A stretch of 64,000 nucleotides of DNA from Ganoderma boninense. Taxonomy: Eukaryota > Basidiomycota > Agaricomycetes > Polyporales > Polyporaceae. The number at the start of each line of letters is the position of its first letter. The first letter of the stretch is position 1. Below, piece after piece: positions 1-11,313 of this stretch. The notes under the pieces were generated by a model. That model had not been told where the DNA came from, searched no databases, and saw only the letters and a list, made by a program, of their open reading frames with translations. The position numbers and the translations under genes are program-made. The stretch spans positions 2,713,582 through 2,777,581 of the forward strand of contig CM035312.1 of NCBI GenBank assembly GCA_002900995.3, in the 5' to 3' direction.

Positions 1-395
1 AGCCCTTCGGCAAGGTGAGGAGAGGTGAGACTTGCCCACGCCGCTCCCCATCGCAAGTAAGTAGTAGGATAGGCTCACTCATGTGCAGTGTGGTGACACG
101 CTCCACACGAGTCTCAGTGGTAAGAGGCGCGAGCGTGCGCGCGCGACTCGCTGTCGCTTTGTTGACTGGCATGCGGACCGACCCATGTCCCCTTGTTTCC
201 CTTACAGTCAGGGCACGAGGATGTTGGGAGAGTTGCGGGGGCACGCTAGGAGCGAGGACCCTCCGCTGAGCGGATGGTGGCACGATGGGTATACAGTCCA
301 CGGAAGCAGGAACGCGCCGATAACATCAAAGAAAATGGGCCTTGTAACAGACGATGGACGTTCCCATGGAGATACAGGATAGACGAAGCACTCAC

Positions 396-1070
396 TTCGA
401 TTCCGAAACATCCTCTGTCAACGTAGTCTCCGAGGAAGAGGTAGTTGTTTTCCTCGAATGAGCCACCGATTCGAATACCTTCATGAGATCGTACTGTGGA
501 GTGTCACACGAGGAGCGATACGAGAGAGATGGAGAGCTCGCACATATTGGCCGTGAATATCTCCACAAACTACGCGCGAATGCCGGGCGACGGGCAATCA
601 GGACGGCGACGCGCGATACAATCAGTTTGTGGACGCACCGGTAACTGGACCAGGGACGCGCACTAGGTTCGGCTCGCGGGTCATGAGATCGGTAGCCTGG
701 TCTAGGATGAACATGGCCTGGTCGTGCGAGAGGCGACCTTCATGGAAGAAATGCTCTCGGAGGAGCTCAACGTTGGGTCTGTTGCGGCCCGTATACGCAT
801 CGTAGACGTAGAACTCTTCATCGAGAGGAATGTGCGTTGCCGGAGGCGTAACCTACAGTATATGGGTCAACTTCAGACTCAAAGATCGGCTCACGACACA
901 GTGACAATAGATAAATGACAAGTGAAAGGTGGACGTACATGGGGTGCCTGGCGGTCCTGTAAGCTTGTACCGGGGGACGGTTCGATAGTTGGGAGGACTA
1001 CTGACTGTTTTGAGCGGAGCTGGTGGATTGCATTGGTGTAGTACCCGTTTTCTGCGGCCATGTGGGACAT
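396..1070 (-). pseudogene. Calcineurin A (PP2B catalytic subunit) pseudogene, 5' part
   Basis: This is the N-terminal third of a Ser/Thr phosphatase 2B catalytic subunit, the Ca2+/calmodulin-activated phosphatase. Reading leftwards, exon 1 (about 939-1070) carries YTNAIHQLRSK. Exon 2 (639-852) carries the helix region with EEFYVYDAYTG, EGRLSHDQAMFILDQ and REPNLVRVPGPVT. A 26-nt micro-exon (544-569) encodes the metal-site motif VCGDIHGQY. Exon 4 (396-493) carries YDLMKVFE, then GGSFEENNYLFLGDYVDRG. Introns have GT..AG ends. Between KVFE and GGSFEEN one base is missing (near 470), so the frame breaks. The next expected exon (the LLRGNHECRHL region) is seen at best as decayed traces near 260-310. 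This is therefore a truncated or decayed copy, not the functional gene. A base-calling error could explain the frameshift but not the lost exon. Confidence 0.72.
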
Positions 1071-1105
1071 GACTCCCAGGAAGCACACAAACAAGAAAGG
1101 GGAGC

Positions 1106-1177
1106 GAGGACGACGAGCAAGAGGGCGAAGACGACGACAAGCAAGAAGGCGAGGAGGACGACGAGCAGGAGAAAGAG
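1106..1177. repeat. Three 24-bp tandem repeats
   Basis: Three imperfect 24-bp units at 1106-1129, 1130-1153 and 1154-1177. Read on the + strand they give acidic octapeptides of the type EDDEQEGE. Read on the - strand they are a TCGTCC-rich tract just upstream of the calcineurin remnant. I cannot tell whether either strand is translated. Confidence 0.7.
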
Positions 1178-2707
1178 AGGTTGAGTGAGCCGCGCGCCCT
1201 CCCAGCCACAACTTCCGTAGCGCCCGCCTACTCTGACCTCCGTGTCGAACGGAGGTTCTGATTCTTATCCTCCCCTCCGACATCTCTTCTGCACAATATT
1301 GCCTCACTTCCAGTGCTCTCTGCATACTCAGTTCACCATCTGAATAGCGAATAACACGATCCATTACCAGGAGACTTTTCCGTCAGGTCAATTAACCTCT
1401 CCAACTCGTGCTAAGTTACTGGGTTTCCGATTCCAACGCCAGCAACTTCCGCCGCGCACAAGCCTCGTGCCCGCGCACTTACCCCGTCACACCGCTTTTC
1501 TGCGACATCCTTCGGTGGAGGCGGTCAAATTTCCGTGCAGTCAGCTCAGGTCATGACGAGGATTATCGGGCATGCGTCCTATTGCCCAGGGTGATGTACT
1601 TAGGTAGCTAATTCATGTCTTTGCAATTGTTTCTTTTTTGTATTGGTGCGCTGTCCACAGACTCCACCATCATAGGGGTCAGAGTCCGGACCAATTCGCC
1701 ACCTCGTGCTCTGAGGCCTTCCACTCTGCAGTGCTCTATGGCTCCTGCAATTCCTCTCATGGCAGTAACGTTCCTATTGGAGAAGTCAGATATTACGAAA
1801 GCTAAAGTGTAGGCAACGAACCTTCAAGCTCATGTGTACCTCCAAGGAGACATTCGTGAGCGCATGATAGGTCATAGCTTTGAGGTGGAATGTCGTGCCC
1901 CCATGCAGTTGTCCACATAGTAATATATCCTTTGCAGGACCTGGGTCTCATGCACTGTCCTAGGAATCCTAATAGCCTCGTACTTGGATCGACGTTCTGT
2001 GCCTTTGCTGCTGCGACACCGCATGTCACCTTGTAGTAGGACGCCGGTCGCCGGGTTACTTGGGTTTCCTCGGGTCTTCGACTAAGTGGTCATTGTCCGA
2101 GTGGTTCTTCGCCGCCTGTACGCAGCTCATCCCGCAACCGTGATCCTCGTAAACCTCGTTATTGGGATATCCGGGCCCACATAATGCCGGCGGAAGCTCT
2201 CTACGGATACTTGGACCAACACCATACATACATATATTCCTCTGCCCATGCCTGCATTCACGCCAACTCGTCTGCTGCATTCCTCTCTTCATCAGGCCTG
2301 CCAGCATGCGATATTCTTCTCACACGTCTTGCTCAATCGCTGTCGCCGTTACTCTTGTGCCTTTGTCCCTTTGGCATCCGCCGCACCAACCCAGTTCTAC
2401 ACACCGTCTCCTTCCCATGGTGTCCACCAGTCAAATCAGGACTCTATGTTTACGGAGAGGAATCTTGCGGAACACGAAGCACACAGGTCCGTCACTTTCT
2501 CGAATAGTTCCCGAACACAACTAACTTCGCTGATTGCGTGTAGTCAAGTTTTCGTCACTCCTTCTCAGTCCATTTCACCTCACGCGGCCATCCCGACCGG
2601 CGGTATACTTCTCGAAAGTAAGTCGAGTTCCCATTTGTGGTGCGGCCCACCCGGTGCTGATTTACGACTCCTTAGCCAACAGCAGGCCTAATTTGGCTAA
2701 CACGAAT
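1178..2707. other. Intergenic, no gene supported
   Basis: Only short overlapping open frames with no family signal and no consistent splice structure. The last part is CT-rich, as expected for a 5' leader of the gene starting at 2708. Confidence 0.5.
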
Positions 2708-3296
2708 ATGATGGTCGGGGATTCATGCGTCTGCACAGCCGATCTGAACGGCTATTCCATCGCAGTCCTCGTACTGCTCTCATGTACACTCGCCATCACT
2801 ACTTTCCATGCCTTCTATACTCTCTATCGACAATGGAGTTTTCACCGCCGCCATAATCGCAAATGGCCGTCAGTGAGCCTGTTCTCCCCGGCTGGCACAC
2901 CCAAACGCAAGGTACGAACTTCACCCGATCTCCATTTCCCTACCAACCTCTTCAGAATCCAAGCCTCCGCATTCCTATAATGTAGTGTTCTAACGACGCT
3001 GGCAGCTCCGGCTATCGATCGCTTCGCCGGACATCGAGAAGGCGACGCTCAGGCACAAGGCCTCGACGTCCACGCTCCCGAGCATCTCAGAGGAGGAGCC
3101 CATCACGCCGACTAGGGCGGTGTCCTTCGCCTCGCCATACGATTCGGCCCGACCGCCCTCCTACTCTGTCGGCGACATATCGCTTCCGGATAGCCCCGCG
3201 GTCGGGTGTTTTCCAATGAGCCCGAATCCTTCCTTCCATCGCAGCTGTGTAGTGGGACCTTCAAGTCCGAGCTTCCTTCCGTCGGTGCGGCGATGA
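2708..3296 (+). CDS. Small single-span membrane protein, uncharacterised
   Basis: Two exons, 2708-2911 and 3006-3296, joined across a 94-nt GTACGA...GGCAG intron in phase 0, give a 164-residue protein. Residues about 14-38 form one clear hydrophobic span (GYSIAVLVLLSCTLAITTF). They follow a short Cys-containing N-terminus and precede a basic stretch (YRQWSFHRRHNRKW), which predicts an outside-in single-pass protein with its tail in the cytoplasm. The tail is rich in Ser, Pro and acidic residues (STLPSISEEEPITPTRAVS) and looks disordered and phosphorylatable. I do not recognise a family. The start is the first of two adjacent ATGs (2708 and 2711). An upstream in-frame alternative start at 2534 is not an ATG and would add an unlikely leader. 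The continuous frame through the splice supports a real gene. Confidence 0.6.
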
Positions 3297-4236
3297 GTCG
3301 GCGGCTTGGGTGCTTGTGCTGCGTCTCTGGGACGGTTGCTCGTAGACCCTTTTCATGCTCAGCCATGCTGACGTTCGTCTACTTCTGCTCCGCTGCTGGC
3401 ATTTGCGACACATATCTGCCTATACTGAGTTGTAGTTATAGTCCACTAATCACTGTTCTACTCTGTATTAGTACACAGTATACTTCTTGCCAGTAGACTT
3501 TCTGTAGAGACTCTGTACCACACCGAACATACCGCACGTCTCGACTGCAGACCAGTCTTGATCGCCAAACACCGCATGCATGACCAACAGACGGATCTCC
3601 CAGCGCAGAGAAACCGGCGGTCCTAAGCCGCGAGACAGAAAATGTTCAAAAATGTTTAAAATTGCGACCCGATCCAATGTTCCCAGATCAGTACAACGAC
3701 AATACCTCCCAACTCAACTCCAAATGAATCATCCCCATCGCCGGCATGTTCAACACCTCATGCTATAGAGCGACTGAGGTTGGTTCTGGCCGGATCGCCG
3801 GCAGAACCCTTCCTCCTCCCTTGCTCCTTTCTCGCGGGAGAACCTGGGCGTGGTCTCCGAACAGCGACGCCTTCTCGGACGAAGGGTACATGTGCATAGG
3901 CTGCGAAGCGGCGGGGTTAGGCGTGTTTACGACGCCGAGAGCGACGGACAACTGCAGGCGCATGCTCACCTTAGGTGCTCTAGGCCGCCGGGTGCCACGA
4001 ACACTTCCAGGGCTGCTCGGAGGACGTGGGCGGTCGCTGCACGTCGGTTAACCAGATGGCGACGAGGCCGCCGCTACCGAGGTCGTCGCGAGCGACAAGG
4101 AGGCCGGGCCTCATCGAGGAGTCGCGAGCGAGCCCGTGCGTCTCGACGCACGAGACTCTTCCCACAGTACTTGCAGCGGACCTCGTATTCGTACGTACCG
4201 ACGTCCTGAGCACGGTGTCCCTGCTTGCCCATGTTG
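3297..4236. other. No supported gene
   Basis: After the small membrane-protein gene there are only short frames on both strands. The minus-strand zinc-finger-like fragment near 4135-4250 is the only suggestive piece. Confidence 0.4.
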
Positions 4237-5349
4237 TCAGGCCGCGGCATGAGGGAGGAGGGGGTAAGGGGCGCCCTGCGCGTTCAGGATCCGCTTCAGC
4301 CCCTCCGCGTCCGCAGGGGTGTTGCACACGAAGTTGACCTCGGTCTTGTTTCCGTTCAGGGAGCCCATTTGGCACTCTACGATTGCGTCGTTGGACGAGG
4401 CGGGCCATGCACGCGTTCCGAAAACACCTCGCCGGTCCCGAGTGGCACGCATACCCGTGCGGTGTTTGAGACGTCCTCTGCAGGATCCGGCGACTTCTCC
4501 TTGCCTAGGAACCGGAAGACTCTGAATGTGCGTGGCGGGATGCCCGATGCCAGTGCCGAACTGGACCTGGTAGCAAGTCGGATGGATTCTGATGCACGAC
4601 CGAAGAGCTTGAGCCCTGCACGAACTCCTGGGTCCGCGGAGTATGCTGCTGCGCCGCTGGTCCTCCGAAGAAGTGAAAACCTCCAGAGGGTCCGAGATGT
4701 GAGGGCCGGTCGTAGTTCGGGTGGTCCCTGCGCGGCGAAAGAAATAAGCACACGTCGCATACAATGAGGCGGCTCCCTTCAGGACGCACCGGGGTATCTG
4801 ATGTTGGAACCCAAACTCTCGAAGAATAGAGGAATCCTCCCCGAACCTATACAAAAATGCGTTTCCCCTAGCCGTGCTAGGAAGAGGAGTGCTCTGGATG
4901 TGCGGGGCGGGATTCCCGATGCCATTGCCGCGAGGAATGTCGGTGAGCGCACCCGGGTTCAGATAGGCGGCCTGGCCACCCCAAGCCTCGGGTGGCGTCA
5001 ACGGGGACGGCGAGTCAAGAGAGGAAGATGGGGAGAGCGCGGGCACGGTCGTGGGCGGAAGGGAGCTGTTACGATGCAGATGTCGGCAACAGCAGGGAGA
5101 GGACCCGGGAGAGAAGCGACTTACTTCTGCACCTGAACGCCAGGGAACCCCAAACTCACACCCTCCCCTTAAAAACCACCGACGAGACCAGGTCATCCTA
5201 GCGGCGCGTGGTCGCCCAGGCCGCTCGCGGTGAGGAAATCGGCCGTAGCACTGGAAGAAACAGACGGTGGTTACGCACGGTCCAGGCAAACGGAGCGGGG
5301 CATTGCGACGTACATGGGCTCCGCAACCACCGATGGAGATGGGAGGCAT
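4237..5349 (-). CDS. Uncertain long reading frame with an internal duplication
   Basis: This 370-codon open frame contains a duplicated module. The sequence around 4505-4560 reappears with changes at 4880-4940, and both translate to a G-x-G-I-G-x-P-A-x-H-I-Q-S motif. The C-terminus (NDAIVECQMGSLNGNKTEV) looks more protein-like than the middle. Just downstream on the same strand, but in another frame (about 4135-4250), sits a possible zinc-binding fragment (YEVRCKYCGKSLVRRDA). No intron set joins these pieces convincingly, and the + strand is also open in places. It may be a decayed multi-exon gene. I cannot assign a function. Confidence 0.2.
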   Translation of the reverse strand: MPPISIGGCGAHVRRNAPLRLPGPCVTTVCFFQCYGRFPHRERPGRPRAARMTWSRRWFLRGGCEFGVPWRSGAEVSRFSPGSSPCCCRHLHRNSSLPPTTVPALSPSSSLDSPSPLTPPEAWGGQAAYLNPGALTDIPRGNGIGNPAPHIQSTPLPSTARGNAFLYRFGEDSSILREFGFQHQIPRCVLKGAASLYATCAYFFRRAGTTRTTTGPHISDPLEVFTSSEDQRRSSILRGPRSSCRAQALRSCIRIHPTCYQVQFGTGIGHPATHIQSLPVPRQGEVAGSCRGRLKHRTGMRATRDRRGVFGTRAWPASSNDAIVECQMGSLNGNKTEVNFVCNTPADAEGLKRILNAQGAPYPLLPHAAA

Positions 5350-7517
5350 TCGGCGAGGCCGAGCGTCCGCGCGATGCTTTCGACAAGCCGCTGTTCATCG
5401 ATTGTGAGGTGGTTGGAGTCGCATTCCTCTGAGGCCGGGGGGCTGCAGCCGTAACGTCGACGATGTTAGCGCATGTGCATCCAGCCGAACATGAAGCCAA
5501 ACGAAAGAGCCTCACAAAATGCCGAAGTGTGCGTCCATATTATACGGCCAGACAGGGAAGGAGTGAAATGGAGAGCACAAGACGGAGGTGGAGATAAGAC
5601 AAGAGAGTGGTGGAGACGAGAGGAGATGGAGGGCGTTGAGACAGAGGCGCAAAGGTCCGACAAGACTGGCCGACCTCAGCACTGGCAAGCTCTGGAGCCT
5701 TTTTATCCACCCACATCCCGCTGCCCTTCCTGAGGGGTGGAGCGTCTGACATTACGAGATGCGCAGAGCGGAAAATGGTCAATGCGGGATGCATAAAGTG
5801 CACGACCGTAGGGAAGACGCTTACGGATGGGAGCGTGAATGTTGATCGTGAAATCGCGAGGGAGGGGCGTCGGATGACACTACAGATGAAGTGTCTGTTT
5901 GGAGGCAGGGAAGTACCGTGCGAGCAGGCGACGAGGGACTGGGAAGGTATGTGGGTGGCGTGCACTGCTAGTTATGTTTTGTGAGTTCGTGGAGGGGACG
6001 AGCCGGAATAGGTGACTGAACATCGGCCACATACAAGATCCGACAGCGTCGATCCAAAAGGAAGGCCGAACGCGTGGAGCCCCCGCGAAGAGGCTCCTCC
6101 ACCGCCCTGGTAGCCTCGTGTCACCGCATAGTCGCGCTGGGTGCGGGTATACGACGGAGCTGGAGCGGTGACATCAACGGTGCGATCGCAAAGAGGAGAT
6201 GAGGGGGTAAGAGGATTACGCACAGAGAACAGTGGACTCAGAGAAACTACGACAGCCTGGAAAGAGGACCGCGTGCGCCGATGGCAGCATAACTTGAGAG
6301 GGGCGCAGCCGTCCCGGGGAGGCTGCATATCCGAAACATGTGAGTATTCATTCTAGACTCAACTGTATGGGAAGAAAACATACCGATGCGATGGACCATA
6401 GGGCTTCAGCGACTGCCTTGTCAGGCTGTTCAGGCTGTAGAAATCGCTCTGTGGATAGCATGAGGCAGAAGGACGAGTAGCTGGTGAAGACGATGGGGCC
6501 CACCCCCACCTATATATGTAGTAATCTCGCTCAGTGTCGCAGATGGGCTCTTTAACAAATGCATGAACATTGGCCATGGCGGATAAGTGGCACTCAAAGA
6601 GAGAGAATCCTCAAAGGTACAATGGTCGGAATAATGCTCAAACAAAGGTGAGTTATTGGGAACTTTGAGATGGCTTCATGTTTGTCCGTAAGTCATGGTA
6701 CAGAAAGATGAGGAGATAAACGCACCAAGCCCGAGACAATATCGCCTGCGATGTGGACTAAATCCATTGGCGGTTTGACTCACACCAGTGGCTCGAAGGA
6801 TATCGGAGCCAACCATTGACTATAAACATAGTGGAACCTTCGAATACACTCATGCATTCTTTCAGAAGAATTCGATGTAGCTTGTCAGCTTGACGAGGGG
6901 CAACAGCTTTGTGATAATGGAGAATGGTCAAGGGATGAGTGCAGGCGTTTTTTTGAACCCGGGCCTGGGCTCCGGCAACCCCGACAGGACCAAATATTGA
7001 CAAATAGAAATGTGGCGGGAGCGAAGGCCTCACGATGCGGCTAAGTGCGGCCATTGGCACTGAAGTCTTACTTGAAAGCTTGAACAATCTCTCAAACCGC
7101 GTCGTGAGAACTGCGTCAGTATTGGCCATTTTTTTTTTTTCGTGTCGGCATCACACTTTAGTACGGGCATGGCGCTATTTTCTGGACAGTGGTCGGTAAA
7201 CTTTTTCTCTGCACGGTATAAAAACGGAAAAGAAAGTCGGTACCAGAGGTTTATCTGTCTACTTTTTGTGAACTAGTAACGCCAGTGTACAGTACAGCGT
7301 GGTCGGCCCGGGTTCAACACTCGGGCTAGTAAGTACTATCTGACAGGAACTGCTACTACTCGTCATCAGTTCGATCGACTCGAACTTGATTTGACTAGGA
7401 CTGGGACGACATAGGAAAACTACGAAAACAAATATGTACGTGCGAAAGCGAAGCAAAGTATACAAGGCGAAGGCAAGGGAGAGGCCCGGCCGACCAATAA
7501 TACAGGATCTGGAAGCG
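5350..7517. other. Gene-poor stretch with weak minus-strand frames
   Basis: The best candidate is a minus-strand frame at 6758-7129 starting MANTDAVLTTRFERLF behind a poly-T tract. It contains plausible peptide stretches (KLHRILLKECMSVFEGS) but no recognised domain and no clear gene structure. A second minus-strand frame at 5540-5965 contains MSDAPPLRKGSGMWVDKK. I would not call either a gene without transcript evidence. Confidence 0.3.
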
Positions 7518-8307
7518 TTACGGACGTTGTGCAGTGCAGTTCCTCCTATGCCGCTTCATGGCGTCGATGCGCGAGAACACGTGATCACAGAATGCGCACG
7601 TCCTCTCCTTGTCTGGGACGGAATGCCCAGGTTTCGGGTGCTTGTGCTGCTGGTGACGGAGCATCTGACGTGCTTGCACGATCGTCCCACACGTCTTGCA
7701 CGTCAGGAGCTCCCTGCCCCATCCATACGCGCCCGTCTTCTTCTTCTTCCAGGGGTGGTTCGAAGGCGTCCGTTTCTTCTTCGGAGGTGGAGGAATTCGT
7801 GTCTTCTTTGCGTATGGTAGAGCAGGAGCTGAGGGAGTGGGAGTCGGGGGTATCGGGACGTTCTCGACGTCCGAGCAGGATGGCGTTGCCGACGGATGCA
7901 CGGCTGCTCGACGACTCGGACTCTGCTGGCTCTGGGTCGGACAGGTAGTCCAAAGTGAGCGGATAGCACGTGCGCTCTTCTTCCGTCTTCGGGAAACCGT
8001 AACCGGGGTCGACCTCCTTCGGGTCTACGCAAAGTGGTGGAGGTGATACCGGTCTATGCACGGAAGGTTAGACTTATCGGATGAGCGTAGAGAGCCTCGG
8101 GATATAGCTCACCTCCAGTAGCTGCCAGCAGCTACGATATGCGGGGCGTATCGCGACGCGTTGCGGACGTCTTCTCTACTATAGCTGAAAGTAGAAAGAG
8201 TTGAACGTCAGATGCGCATCAGGACTTGCATAATAATTCGATTCGACGTACTATGGGTGTTCAGGCGGGATGACAGGAGGGGAAAGGGGCCGCCAATATA
8301 TATCCAT
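7518..8307 (-). CDS. C2H2-type zinc-finger protein, four exons
   Basis: Exons at 8252-8307, 8113-8184, 7902-8053 and 7518-7828 splice with matching phases to give 196 residues. Introns are 67, 59 and 73 nt. The third has a GTGCAT donor and is the only intron I found that brings the two halves into frame. The N-terminus has a repeated YWRP(L/V)SPP motif. An acidic, Ser-rich middle (DYLSDPEPAESESSSS) is followed by a basic patch (PPPPKKKRTPSNHPWKKKK), a likely nuclear localisation signal. The C-terminus has two zinc-finger-like units: CKTCG...HQQHKH (C2H2), then CAFCDHVFSRIDAMKRH ending in a Cys (C2HC type). A TATA-like ATATAAGC lies about 170 bp upstream. It is likely a nuclear DNA- or RNA-binding protein; its target is unknown. 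The zinc-finger C-terminus resembles the gene ending at 59020. Confidence 0.7.
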
Positions 8308-9131
8308 AATAACTATAAAATGGGATTAGGATCGATATCACGTGTAAGACCTGAAGACGACTCACGCAGACTATTAGATGAGAGAATACAGGAAGGCTGA
8401 ACAGAGAGTGGTTGACGACGACAGTGCACGGGGAGGCGGTGTTCAGGATTAAGTGGGTAATGCACAGCTCCGCAAGGCTTATATGGAGGAGGCTATGGAC
8501 TGAACACTTTGCACACGACTTGTGGCCGGCGCAATAGCGGTGGGCGCGCTCATTGTTTCAAAAGACGCTAAGCCATAGCATGGGAGGGGAACAATGACCT
8601 GGATTTACAAAGCGTGTTCCTGGTCCACAGTTCTGAGCTTGAGATCTGCGAAGGCCAGAGATTGAGAGATTGGCCCGCCCGGCCAAACACAAGCGCGGAG
8701 CGCTGAACGCTTTGTCGGACCCCATTCGCTTTGATGGAATATGCCGCACGTCCGCCGAGTGGCACATGCGACAAAGGGATTGGGCCGCCAATTGTGGGGG
8801 GGGCCAAGGCTGTGGGATATCGCTGCCATGGCTATCAGACAGCCAGAGGCTGGCGAAGGCAATGGGGGTGGAGCGTTCAAGTTCGCAGGACTCAGCGACG
8901 GCCGAAGTACAGGCCAGCACTAACTTTCTGTAAGCACCATGCAAGTCCTACGGGCTGTTAGAACAATAAGAATCCACACACATCGTACGAGCAATTTCTA
9001 TAATGGCAATGCTTTTAGGGTGTCACGAGACCGTTTACAGGAGAACAACGCACATGCAGATGGCTCCGAAAGCGAGTCGGAACTGGTCTTATCCCCGAGC
9101 CCACCGCTCCTTCCGGCCCTGAATACCTTTT
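8308..9131. other. Promoter region and intergenic DNA
   Basis: The left part holds the upstream region of the C2H2 gene, with a TATA-like motif near 8477-8486 on the minus strand. The rest (8558-8944) has only overlapping frames on both strands with no family signal. Confidence 0.4.
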
Positions 9132-10512
9132 CTACCACGGTGCACTCTGAACCTCCACCTCCATGTCCGGATTCAGGCCACCTTCCTTCAATGCCTCGAT
9201 CTCAGCGAGGACGGTCTCCCCGAACTGCTTCTCGTTGTTGAACAGCCTCAACTTCCGCAGCCCCGGAAATGTCTCCAACACCTCCTTCCAGCCCCTGCAC
9301 CCCTCCGGTCGAACCTCTCTGAAGTAGCTGAGTTCCAGAGTTTCCAGCGCCCCCTCCTTGAACAGGCGACACAGCACGAATAAAGGGAAGGAGTGTTGTT
9401 CCTGCGTCGTACTATTGACGCGAAGGTACAGTCGGTCCGACGAGATCCGTCCAGCCTCGCACTGGCAGTCCCCTAAGCGGAAGCCGTTGCCGCGCATCCC
9501 AGCGTGTATGTGGAGCCGTTTATGCTGAGAGAACAGGGGGCGAATCCTCGAGGGGAACATGGTTACGACAGAACCGGCCGCGTTGTCGGGGTAGGGGTGA
9601 GTCGTGGTGCTGACGAAGAGCTTCTCCAGGGACGGCGTGTCGAGCCCATGAAGCACTGGGCCCGTGAGCCAGGCGGGCCCGAGGAGCGTGAGGACGCGGA
9701 GACGCAACATCGGTGCTGGTTCTGAGCGAGACACACCCATGAAGACTGCCGGCATGACGCCGAGCATCTGAAGATTGAAGTTGGGCAGGGTGGCGAGCTC
9801 AGGGAATATGATGGCGAGAGATTCTAGCTGCGGCGTCGACCTCAGGAGGGCCAGGATATCATCTCGGTCGATGACACTGGCGATACCGTAGTTGGCCCGG
9901 ATATCGAGGTGCAAGAGCTTTTGTGACCAGAAGGCCGACTCTTTCGGAGGGAGGAGAAGCCGGGGGAAGGTGACCGCATTCACTCGAGGATGGAGCGTTT
10001 CGTCCAGAACGGGACCAACTTCTTCTAGTTTCTGCCGGTCGACGAAACCGCGAAGGGCGTTCATCCTTGTGTCGAGGTGAACACGCTCGAGGGCAGGAAG
10101 AGAGCGTTTGAGGAGAGGGATTAGAGAGGCCAGCGAGTCAATGTGGAACCATGGAGTGGTGACGATGGCTCGGATCCGGGGGAGTGTGGGGGAGGATGAA
10201 GGGAAGCGCGGACTCGCATGGGCCGCTGAATAATAGATGCAGACGGGAATTGCGGGAGCGAGACAAGCGCTCTTGGAGGGCTACAAGGTTACCGGTCACG
10301 GAAATACGAGACCACAAGCTGGGGGTATCGATGATGACATTGTGGAAGCGGCGACAGACCCGCATGAGTGAGGTCCAGTTAGTCACAGGGCGTTGCCATT
10401 CTTCTATAACATCTTCGAACGGACCCTTGTCCGGAATGGTCCTCGGGGTCTGGGACTCGACCAAGATATCGACAAGGAGTTCCACGGGAACGTTTTCGAT
10501 CCGGCTGCTCAT
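9132..10512 (-). pseudogene. F-box/LRR-like protein, broken by one frameshift
   Basis: The N-terminal part starts at the ATG at 10512 and carries an F-box: VPVELLVDILVES, then NWTSLMRVCRRFHNVIIDTP and SLWSRISV. F-box proteins usually bring substrates to SCF ubiquitin ligases through Skp1. The frame breaks in a run of five Cs (+ strand G run 10178-10182). Reading one base fewer restores PRIRAIVTTPWF and a continuous frame to the stop at 9132. The C-terminal two thirds contain leucine-rich stretches (RDDILALLRSTPQLESLAI, LETLELSYFREV, FPGLRKLRLFNNE). It is closely related to the intact neighbour ending at 12268 and to the decayed copy between them. It may be a recent pseudogene, or intact with a homopolymer error in the assembly. 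The ending MEVEVQSAPW matches the decayed copy's ending. Confidence 0.7.
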
Positions 10513-11313
10513 GTCTACCCAGAAGGTTGCGCTGATGCATGGACATGATTATTAGTTGGGAAATCACGGCTTCCTACAACAGACACGTACGCGTTCAGTT
10601 GATCCTGTCCAGAGGACCTGAGTAGTACTAGTGGCGGGGTAGCAGCTCTGGGCCACTGGTCAGTGAGATGGGTGGCGACGATCTGACTTTTCTACTCCAG
10701 TTAGCATGTATAACCGTGTGCTATGACTTACTGACAGTAGTTACAGTACTTCACCTTAAGCAGTCTAGGAAGCGTCTTGAGTCAGTGGTGGTGGTGGTTG
10801 GGGATTAGCTGGACGGTAGGCGGGTGGCTACGCCTTGACGGAAATAATCGGCCCCCCTGATTCCCACGACGGTGATCGAAAACAATATTGACCATTTGCG
10901 TGGAAGTCGATCTGAGTCTCGACACATTGCACTGCCAGAAGTGGCGCAGATGGGAGTGTACAAGGTGGGAGTGTACCAGGGAGGAGCAAAAATTGAACGC
11001 CAATGCGACCATGCCGGTAACTCAACGGGGAGGATTGGGAGCAACCGAAGAAGGTGAATCACAATGAACAGTGGTGACATAATTGAGTGCCCATGTCACA
11101 AGGAGTTCGTTGGAAAAGAGGAGCAACGGACCTCATGCCCGTGGCTCCTGAACAGGAATAGATACCGATTCCGCAACTATCTTACAGCGAGGGGAAGACT
11201 CTATACCACATCAGCGTCAGATAGCCTCAGGTGTGGTGAGGAAAACGCACATGAACACAACTTCAATAGAACCAGATCGAGCCTTGAGAGATGGCCTTGT
11301 ACTTGATCCCTCC
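10513..11313. other. Intergenic between F-box paralogs
   Basis: About 800 bp with a GGT-rich patch near 10785-10800 and no coding signal above short random frames. Confidence 0.4.
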
